Positions 1 to 10,400 of a stretch of DNA of 62,866 bases are shown here, piece after piece. The first letter of the stretch is position 1, and every line of letters starts with the position of its first letter. The DNA is taken from contig LNDV01000031.1 of NCBI GenBank assembly GCA_001464765.1, positions 1 to 62,866 of the forward strand, written 5' to 3'. Source of the stretch: Betaproteobacteria bacterium Ga0077526. GTDB taxonomy: Bacteria > Pseudomonadota > Gammaproteobacteria > Burkholderiales > Ga0077523. The notes beneath the pieces are model-generated. The model made no database searches. It was not told the origin of the DNA and saw nothing but the letters and a program-made list of their open reading frames with translations. The position numbers were made by a program, and so were the translations under genes.

Positions 1-3000
1 CGGCTGGTCCTGGGAGATGGCGGCACGCTCAACCTCGACGGCACTTTCGTCACCACCAGCTTCGAGACCCTCCAGCGCAACAACGGCGCGGGCACGCTCA
101 ACCTCATCGGCACCCTCGTCAACACCGGCGACGTGCTCACGCTGAACGCCGCCACCGGCACCCTCAACGCCACCAACCAGGGAAGCATCGTCCTCGGCGG
201 GCGCATCGAGGGCGAACCGGGGCGCCTGGTGATGAGCGGCATCGCCATCCTCGATGGCGTCACGCTCGCCACCCGCATGGACGTGCCCGCCAGCAACAGC
301 TTCCGCATCCGCAACGGCCTCACGCTCGACGGCGGCTCGGTGTTTCTCACCAACAACTCGACCCTCTACTACGAGGGTGACCAGACCATTTCCGCCAGCG
401 CAGCGGGCGGTCAGATCCTGTTCGCGAGTCCGGCAGGCAGCCAGAACAACAACAACCAGATCGCCCCGTGGAACACCGCCGCCCTCACCATCGGCGCCGG
501 TGTCACCGTTCGTTCCGATGCCAACACCCCGGGTGGCGGCACCGTCAACCTCTCGAACAGCGCAGTGGCCGGTGCCTTCGCCGGCACGCTGCTGCCTACC
601 AACGGGCGCACCATCGCGATCACCAGCTCCGGCGCCGGCGGCTGGAACAACACCGGTCGCATCGAAGCCACGGGCGGTATCGTCACCCTGAACAACGCCG
701 GCACCAACAGCCGCTGGAGTTCTTCCGGCACGGGCCGGCTGGTCCTGGGCGACGGCGGTACGCTCAACCTCGACGGCACCTTCGTCACCACCAGCTTCGA
801 GACCCTCCAGCGCACCAACAGCGCGGGCGCGCTCAACCTGACTGGCACCCTCGTCAACACCGGCGACGTACTCACGCTCAACGCCACCACCGGCACGTTG
901 AACGCGATCAACAGCAGCAGCATCATCGTCGGCGGACGCATCGAAGGCGAGGCCGGGCGCCTGGTCATGGCGGGCAGTTCCATGCTCGACGGCGTCACCC
1001 TCGCCACGCGCATGGACGTGCCCACCAGCAACAATTTCCGCATCCGCAACGGGCTCACCCTCGACGGCGGCTCCGTTTTCCTCACGAACAACTCGACCCT
1101 CTACTACGACGGCAATCAGGCGATCAGCGCGACCGCGAACGGCGGGGAGATCCTGTTCGCGAGCCCCGCCGGCGCCGCGAACAACAACAACAGTATCGGC
1201 CCGTGGAGCAGTCACGGCCTGACCATCGGCAGCGGCGTGACGATCCGCCCGGACGCAACGACCCCGGGCGGCGGCACCATCAACCTGTCGAACACGACGG
1301 CGTCGGATGGTTCGAACGCCGGGACGATCCTCTCCAATTCGGGTCGCACGGTCACGGTCACCAGTTCCGCGGACCCGTGGAGCAACACGGGCACGCTTGG
1401 CGTCAATGCCGGCACGCTGACACTCACGAACCTCGGCTCTTCGACCGGCCCGCTGGCCGTGAGCGACGGCGGCATTCTCAATCTGTCCGGCACCATCCAG
1501 TCCGCGGCGCTCAACTCGCTCACGCCGTCGGGCGCGGCGCCCACGATCAATATCTCCGGCACGGTACTCAACACGAACAGCACGCTGCTGTTCAATGCCG
1601 CGAAGGGCACCGTGAACCTCGTGTCCGGCGGGCAGATCGTCGGTGGCACTGTTCAGATCCAGGACAACGCGCTCAACGTCGTGGACGGCCGTTTCCGGGA
1701 CGTCCTGCTCACCAGCGATCTGACCTTGCGCGGAGGCCAGCAGCTGCGCATCGGCGGCACGTTCACCCTCGCCAACAACACGGTCACCCTGGCATCGGAC
1801 AACAACGGCAGCACCTACCTCTATGGCGAAGGCTCGGCGCCCTGGAGCATCGGCGGAACCGGCAACATCGTTCTAGGCGGCACCACCGGAAACAACAATC
1901 TGGGCTGGAGCAACCAGGCGCCGATGACCCTCGGCAGCGGCCTCAACGTCACGTCGCCACGCGGCGGCACGATCTGGTTCGGTAACGGCGGGATCAACCA
2001 GGCGACCATCACCGTCGCCCCGACGACATCGACCTTCATCACCAACATCAGCGGCGCCCCCTGGACGAACCAGGGCACGATCACGGCGACGAGCGGCGTG
2101 ACCAACATCAACCGGCTCGCCAGCAATCAGGCGACCGTCCGGGTGAATGGCGGTACCGTGAACTACAACGTCGGCGACGGCCCGACCGGCACCTGGACCA
2201 ACGGGGAACTGGTGGTCCTCGACAGCGGGACCCTCACGCTCGGCGGCAACATGACGACCGCCACGTTCGACTCGATCGACCGTCCGAACGATGCCGATCG
2301 CGGCACCCTGCGAGTCGCCGGCCGCATCGACAACTCGAACGCCACGCTGACCCTCGGAGCCGCGCGCGGACCGGTCAGTTTCGTTCAAGCCAGCGGGTAC
2401 GTCGGCACGGTCGTCGGCGGCATCGTCGATGCGACCTCCGACAACTTCCTGTTCGATGACGCGACGCTCGAGAACACGACACTCCGCGGCAATGTCACCG
2501 TGCGCGGCGGGTCGCAACTCCGGGTGCTCGGCGCCCTGACGCTCGACAACGCACTCGTCATGCTCGACGCGAGCAACGGCGGCTCAGCGTACATCTTGAA
2601 CGCGATATCGAACGCGCCGTGGTCCGTGGTCGGACAGGGCGAAGTGAGGATGCAGGGCTCGTCCGTAGCGGTCTATCTTGGTGGGTCCAACACGCCGCTG
2701 ACGATCGGTAGCGGCGTCCTCGTCTCCGGCACCCGTGGCGGCAACGTGCTATTCGGCAATGGGGGTGTGAACCGCGGCACGATCCGGATCGCGCCGGCCA
2801 CCACGACCAATACGGTCAGCGTCACCGGCACGGACTGGACGAACGAAGGGACCATCGAGTCATCCGTGGCCGCCATGACTATTGCCGGACTGATTTCCAA
2901 CACGGGCAGCGTGATCGTGAGCGGCGGCAACGTCGACTACAACGTTTCCGGCGGTCAGACCTTCGTCTGGACGAACACCGGCACGCTGCGTCTCGACAGC

Positions 3001-4480
3001 GGAACGCTGACTCTGGGCGGACGCTTCTCGCCGACGACGTTCAACTCCATCTCCCGCCCGAACGACGCCGATCGCGGCACGCTGCGCGTATCCGGCATCC
3101 TGGACAACACCGGCGCCACGACGACGTTCAACGCCGCACGCGGCAACGTCGACTTCGTGAGCGCCAGTGGTATCGGCACGATCCTCGGCGGCACCGTGCA
3201 GGCGAACGACGGCACATTGCGGATCACCAGCGGGATGCTGGAGGACGTTTCCCTCGCCGGCGCCATCACGGTCACGGGCGGTTCCAATCTGTTCGTGCGC
3301 GGCGCCCTGACCCTTCTGGACGCGGCGATCACCCTCGACAGCACCGGCGGTTCCAATTTCCTGTGGAACAGCACGAACGCCGCCGCCTGGAGCATCGCAG
3401 GCAACGGCCAGATCCTCTTCGCGGGCCCCAACGCCAACGGCAACAATCTGGGCTGGACCAATGCCCCGCTGACGCTAGGCGCGGGTGTCCGCGTTGCCGG
3501 CAACCAGGGCGGCGTTGTCCGTTTCGGGACTGGCGGCGTCAACCGCGGCACGATCGATGTCGCGCCCACGGCCGCCAACGCGACCGTTTCGATCGACGGT
3601 ACCGACTGGAGCAACGAGGGCACTATCGCCGTAGCTACCGGCACGGGAACCATCACCGGTCTGTCTGCCAACGCAGGCACGGTCCGTGTCACCGGGGGCA
3701 ACCTCCTCTACAACGTGGCGAGCGGCGCCGCCTTGGCCTGGACCAACCCGGGATCGATCATTCTCGACGCCGGCACGCTCGCCCTCGGCGGAACCTTCTC
3801 CGCCGCGACGTTCAACACGATCCAGCGACCGGCGGATGCGGACCGCGGCACGCTGCGCATTTCGGGTGTCCTCGACAACACGGGCGCGACAACCGCGTTC
3901 GATGCCCAGCGAGGCACGGTGGACCTTGCGCTCACAACCTTCCGGGGCACGATTCGCGGCGGGACGATCTCCGTTGCCGACAATGCTCTGCGCGCGATCG
4001 ACGGGACCATGGAGAACGTCACCCTGCAAGGCACGCTGAGGCTCGTGGGAGGCGATGACCTGATCGTGAGCGGCGCGCTGACCCTTGACGACTCGACCAT
4101 CGACATCGACGGATCGCAGGGCACATCGAGCTCGGTCCGGCTCTACAACCACCTGAACACGGCCTGGTCCGTCGGCGGCCAGGGCACGATCCGCTTCGTC
4201 GGCGGCAATGCCGGGAGCAACACGCTTGGCTTCGGCAACGCAGCGCTCACGCTCGGCCCGGATGTGCTGGTCACATCCACCGCGGGCGCCGGAGGCCGGG
4301 TCACCTTCGGCACCGGCGGCACGAACCAGGGCACCGTGGTAGCGGACGGCCAGCGCGTCGACTTCTTCGGGACCAACTGGACCAACCAGGGAACGCTCCG
4401 TGCGCAGAACGGCGCTTCCCTCGGTGTCAATGGCCTGGCGTCGAATGCCGGCTTGCTGGACCTCGGCGCGAACGGCCTCA
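1..4480. repeat. Six tandem ~250-residue coding modules
   Basis: Equivalent anchor codons (F-E/D/N-T/S-L/I followed by R or P) fall at nt 61, 796, 1510, 2266, 3040 and 3811, giving periods of 735, 714, 756, 774 and 771 bp, all multiples of three. Units 1 and 2 are close copies at DNA level (about 90% by eye over the first 180 bp of each). Units 4-6 form a second subfamily sharing the string DADRGTLR after the anchor. Unit 3 is the most diverged. This is in-frame duplication inside the giant gene. Confidence 0.85.
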
Positions 4481-7400
4481 TCGAGACCGGCAACGGCAAT
4501 CTGCTCAACACCGGCACCATCCAGGGTGCCGGTCGCATCGACCTCACGACCGATAACATCAACGTCGAGACGCTCACCAACCGCGGCACGATCCGTCTCG
4601 GCTCGACGCCGGGCTTCCTCACCGTCGACGGCAACCTCGCTCTCGACACAGGCAGCGTCCTGGTGATGAATGTCGCGGACACGGCGACGGGACGGGGCGT
4701 CGGCTACGACAGCGTGACCGTCACGGGTGCACTGACGCCCGGCGGTTCGGTCCAGATCGCCCACTCAGCGGGCTTCACACCGCCCGCGGAGGCGCTGTTC
4801 CTCCTGTTCGGCGCCGGTTCGATCTCCGGCTCGGCGGCGAACATGAGCCTGACCGGCAACAGCGGAGGCTACGCGCTGACGCCCGCCGGTACCCAGTTGT
4901 TCCTTTCCCGAGGCACTTCCGGAACCATCAATTCCTGGAACACGGACACCAACGGCAACTGGACCACGGCAGCGAACTGGAGCCTGGGCCGCGCGCCTCA
5001 GGCAGGCGACCGCGTGTTCATCGACCGCGGTCCGGCGAACCCCCTCATCACCTTGAGCACGGGCAGTGCCTCGACCGGCAATCTGATCTCCTACGAGAAC
5101 ATCGCGATGAGCGGCGGGACGCTCACCGTGACCGGTCCCTCGCAGCAGTTCGGCACCTTCACCTGGACCGGCGGCACGCTGGCGGGCACTGGCACGTTGA
5201 GCCTCCTGGGCAATGCCAGCTGGAGCCGCGGGACCCTCGACGCCACCCTGCGTATAGCCCAAGGCGCGACGCTGACGGCCGACGGCAACGGTGACGGCAG
5301 CAACGGGACGGCCCGGGCTCTCGGTACCGGAACGCTGCTGAACGACGGTACCGTGCTGATGGTTTCGGGACAGACGGACATCGTCGGCACCGGCTCCTTC
5401 GTGAACAACGGCCTGATGGAATTCCGCGGCCCGATGAACATCGGCGACCGCTGGACCGGCGTGGGCAACTTCACCTTCCGCAACAATGCGGACGGCACGC
5501 TGCGCGTGGTCAACGGGGCCAACGTGCAGATCGGCAGTCTCGGCATTCCCGGCGGCACGCCCAACTACGCCCTGTTCACCAACGACGGCGTCATCGACAT
5601 CCAGTCGGGCACGACCCGCTTCAACATCGGCTTCAGCGGCGCGTCCGGCGGAGGCAGCTTCACCAACAACAATGCGATCCAGGTGGCGAGCGGTGCCACG
5701 GTGGACTTCGGCGGGACGGCGAACTTCGCAGCTGGCTCGACCGTCTCGGGCGCCGGCTCGCTCAGCACGAGTCTCGGCGCGAACCTCACGGCTTCGGGCA
5801 ATCTCGCGCTGACCGGCGGCATCACGGTGCAGGCCGGTACCGCCACTTTCGCCACGACCGCGCCGATCACCGTCAGCCAGATCACCGTGAACGGTGGCAC
5901 GGCGGAGTTCCAGAGCGCAGCCACCACGGGAACTCTCACCCAGTCGTCGGGGCGTCTGCTGGGCTCGGGACCGGTGACCGTCACGGGGACGGGCACCTGG
6001 ACCGGCGGGGCACTCGCCGGAAGCGTGAACGTCGCCTCGGGGGCCACGCTCACGGCGAGCGGGACCGGCGCCAAGTCCATCGGCGGCGGCACCCTGAGCA
6101 ATGCCGGGACGGTCAACCTCGAGTCGGGGGATATCGACGTTACCGGCGCCACCAGCTGGACCAACACGGGGCTGATCGACGTTCGCAGCGCGTTCACCCT
6201 TGGCGACAACAGTACCGGCACGGGTACGCTCACGGTGCAGAACGCCGGTACGTTCCGCCAGAGCGCCGGCACGGGCGCCACGCTCGGCACGCTCAGTGCC
6301 GCAGGCGGCACCCCCAACTTCCTCGCGTTCACCAACGCCGCGGGCGGTCGGGTCGAGGTACTCACGGGCACCCTCTCCCTCAACGTTGGCCGGAACGGAG
6401 CCCCGGATGGCGGCACGTTCACCAACCGCGGCGTGCTCGACGTACGCTCGGGAGCTACCCTGCGCATCGGCGGCACCCTGGACACCGCGAGCGACGCCGC
6501 GATCGAGCTCGCCGAGAACGCCACGCTGCGCAAGCTGGGCGGCTTCACGAACGGCGATGGCTCCACGATCCAGGGCAAGGGCACGATCGACGTGGGCGCG
6601 GGCAACACCTTCGTCAACGAAGGGACCCTCCTCGACGGCTCCGGGACCGGCCATCTCCGGGTCATCGGCAACCTGCAACTCGGACAGACGAGCCAGTTGC
6701 TGGTAGGCATCGGCGGCACGACAGCCGGCACGAACTTCGATCGCATCGACGTGACCGGTACCGCGACCGTCGGCGGACAACTGACCGGGACACTCGTGAA
6801 CGGGTTCACCCCGTCCACCGGCGATCGCTTCCCGTTCATCGCCGCGACGACCACGTCGGGCGATTTCGCGACGGGCGGGGTGTCGCTCCCATCGGAGTTC
6901 AGCGTCATCCTGCCGGGCCAGACGGTCGGCCTGGAGTTCGGTGCAGTCAACTGCGCGGCCGACATCTGCTGGGACGGCGGTGCGGGCACGGGCCTGTGGA
7001 CGGACGTCGCCAACTGGACCGGCGACCGTCTGCCGCAGGCGGGCGACATCGTCCTGGTGGACGCGGGCGGCACAACGCCGGTCTCGCTCACGACGGGCAG
7101 CCACACCATCGGCGGGATCACGCTTCGCGAGGCACTGACGATCTCCGGAGGGTCGCTGGTCGTGAGCGGCGCCTCGACGCTCCTGGCGCCCGTGACGCTG
7201 ACGGGCGGTTCGCTCACGCTGCAAGGCGATGCCTCGGTCAGCGCGGCGCTCGCGATCCAGGGCGGCACGTTCCGGGCAGACGCGGCGTTCTCGACACTCC
7301 AACCCGTCTCGCTGACCGCTGGCTCTGCAACGTTCAACGGAACCACGACGCTGTTCTCGTTCGACCAGTCCGGCGGCAGCAGCAGCATCAACGGTGAGAC

Positions 7401-10400
7401 CACCATCGGCGACCTCACCTTGCGCGGCAGCGAGACCGTCACGCTGAACGGCAGCGGCAACATCCGCGTGACCCGGGCGTTCGACTGGCGCAACGAATCG
7501 GACCTCCGCGGAACCGGTACTCTCACGACCGAGGGCACCACGACCGTCACCGGCAGCGGCGGATCCGGATTCGGGCTCGTCAAGGCTTGGGTGAACCGGG
7601 GCAGCGTCACGCTCGCCAACGGCGCGCGGTTCCATCTCGCGACCGAAACTGCCAAGGGTTCCATCACGAACGCGCCGGGCGCCACGTTCTCCCTCGACGG
7701 CGGCGACGCGTCCCCGTTCATCGTGTTCAACGGCAGTGACTACGTTTTCACCAACGCGGGCACTCTGACCAAGAACTCGATTCCCACGCAGAACATCGCC
7801 GCTGGCGTGACGATCGCGAACACCGGCGTCATCCGGATCGACCAGGGAACCCTGAACGTCGGTGCCGCGCTCGGCACCAACGCAGGCGTGATCATCATGG
7901 CGACGAGCACGTCGCTGGTCACGTCCGCGGACCTCGTCAACAACGGCACCGTTCAGGGCAGCGGCACGCTCTCGATCGGCGGTGGACAAGGGCGCTTCAC
8001 CAACAACGGCAACCTCCGTGTGCGTGGTGCAAACGGCCTGGGCAGCATCGGCATCGTCGGCAACTTCACGCAGTCCGCAACCGGCATCCTGGATGTCGAT
8101 GCCGCCGGTCCCGGTGCCGGACAGCAGTCGGTGCTGGCCATCGGCGGTGCCGGTGCGGCAACCCTCGGCGGCACCCTTCTCATCGCGTCCGCCGACGGCT
8201 ATATCCCGGCCGCCAACGACACGATCGGTCCGATCATCACGTACGTGAGCCGCTCCGGCCAGTTCGCGAACGTCAATCTGCCGGATGGCGTCACCATCAC
8301 GCCTACGGTCAACTACAACGCGACCAACGTCTCGCTTGCGCTCCTGGGCGCAGGTTGCGGCGCGGATGTCTGCTGGATCGGCACGAGCGGCGACTGGGGC
8401 GTGACTTCCAACTGGAGCACGGGTGCGCTGCCGACGGGAGCCCAGTCCGTGCGCATCAGCGTGGCGGGCGACCAGATCATCACGGTGTCCTCGGGGACGC
8501 AGGTGGCAGGCTCAATCGTCATGGACGAAGCCCTCACGGTGTCGGCCGGGTCCATCGCGATTGCCGGCCCGGCGACGTTCAACGCGCCGGTCAGCATCAC
8601 CGGCGGCAGCCTGTCGACCGGCAGCACTGCGACGTTCCAGCAGATCGCGCTGTCCGGCGGCGATCTGAACGTGGGCAACGCGACGGTGAACGGCCCCGTC
8701 ACCTACACGGGCGGCGCTCTCTCGATCGGCACCGGCAACACGCTTACCCTCGGCAGCGGCGCCACGCTGAGGGTCGCGGATATCACGATCGGTGGCGACG
8801 GCACGCTCGCCAACGATGGCAACCTGGTACTCGACACCGCGACCATCACGGGCAATCTGGTCAATCGCGGCATCGCCCGCGTGATCGGTGGCCAGACCAC
8901 GGTAGCCGGTACCCGCATCGACCAGAACGCCGGAAGCCTCACGATCGGTTCCGGCGCAGCACTCGTCAAGGACGGCGGGACAGTGGCCTGGAACGGCGGC
9001 ACCCTGTCTGGCAATGGCTCGCTCACCCGCGAGAACGGCGCGCTCCTCGAACTCGGCACCGGCACCAAGGTCCTCGACGGCCTTGCCCTCACTCTGGACG
9101 ACCTCGCGCTGCAGGGCGCGATGGACCTCGTCTCCGGCGCCCTCACAGTGAACGGCAACACACGCATCAATCCGGGCGCCGTACTCTCCCTGTCCGGCGG
9201 CACGTTCGCTCCCGGCGGGCGTCTGGACAACGACGGGACATTCGCACTGCGCACCGGGTCGCTGGATGTCGCCGGCGCCGGTTCGCACACGGGGACATTC
9301 GATCTCGGAACCAGCACCCGACTGCGTCTCACCCGCGATCAGCACGACTTCAACGTCGGTTCGCGCGTCATCGGCAACGGCACCCTGGAACTCCTCGGGG
9401 CCACGATGAACATCACCGACAGCGTGAACGTCTCGAACCTCGACCTGACCCGCGGCTCGCTGATCGGTAGCGGCACGCTCACCATCGAGCGGCAGCTCAA
9501 CTGGACGGGCGGTTCCCAGTCCGGCGCGGGTCGTACGGTCATCGCGCAGACGGGCGCCATGCTGATCGACGGGACCGACGTCAAGTCGCTCGAAGGTCCG
9601 CGCCAGATCGTGAACAACAGCGTGAGCGGGTCCGTGTGGCGCGGCACCGGCTCGGTCGACGCACTGATCGCCTCGAACACGCTGAGCCGCTTCGAGAACA
9701 ACGGTCTGTTCACCATCGAGACCGATGCTTCGTGGAATGACGGCTTCGTCGTCAACAACGGCACGATCATCAAGACGGGAGGCAACGGAACCAGTGTCTT
9801 CAACAGCGACAGCGGCGGACTGTCGAACGCGGGCATCATCGATGTCCGCCGCGGCGGCCTGCTGCTTCGCGGTTCGGGGACTCACACCGGCGAGTTTGCC
9901 CTGGCGAGCGACGAGACTTCCGTCACCTTGATGCCGGGGACGCAGTTCATCGCCGGCACACACGAACTGGGCAATGGCGCCTCATTCACGGGGACCGGGC
10001 TGGTGACGACACGCGGCCCGGGCGTCGTGCTCGCCGGCCTGGGCAGCACGGGCACCACCGTCGGCAGTGGCGTGACGCTGGATCTCTCCGGCGACACCGT
10101 GACCGGCAATGGCGTCCTCACGAATGCCGGCACTCTCGTGCTCGACGGCACCACGCTGGGCGGCAATCTGGTGAATACGGGCGTCGTTCGCGTGCTGGGC
10201 AACAGCACCCACAACGGCGCGCGTGTCGACATGAACGGCGGGCGTATCGAAGTGGCGGACGATGCCGAGGTGACCAAGGACGGTGGCACCTTCGTGTGGA
10301 GCGACGGCACCCTCGCCGGACCGGGGACCTACGATCAGATCAACGGCGCGACCTTCGCGACCGCCGGCAGCGGCAACCGGGTGATCGACGGCGCGCCGAT

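Noticed and set aside
1..1470. Direct repeats considered as CRISPR or transposon ends
   Set aside because: Periods are 714-774 bp, in frame, and continuous coding sequence; there are no short spacers, inverted ends or transposase.
4765..7989. Antisense open frame of about 1070 codons within the giant gene, with another of about 720 codons overlapping it
   Set aside because: Composition is Arg/Ala/Pro-rich with no domain or start signal; long antisense frames are expected opposite a GC-rich, low-complexity gene.
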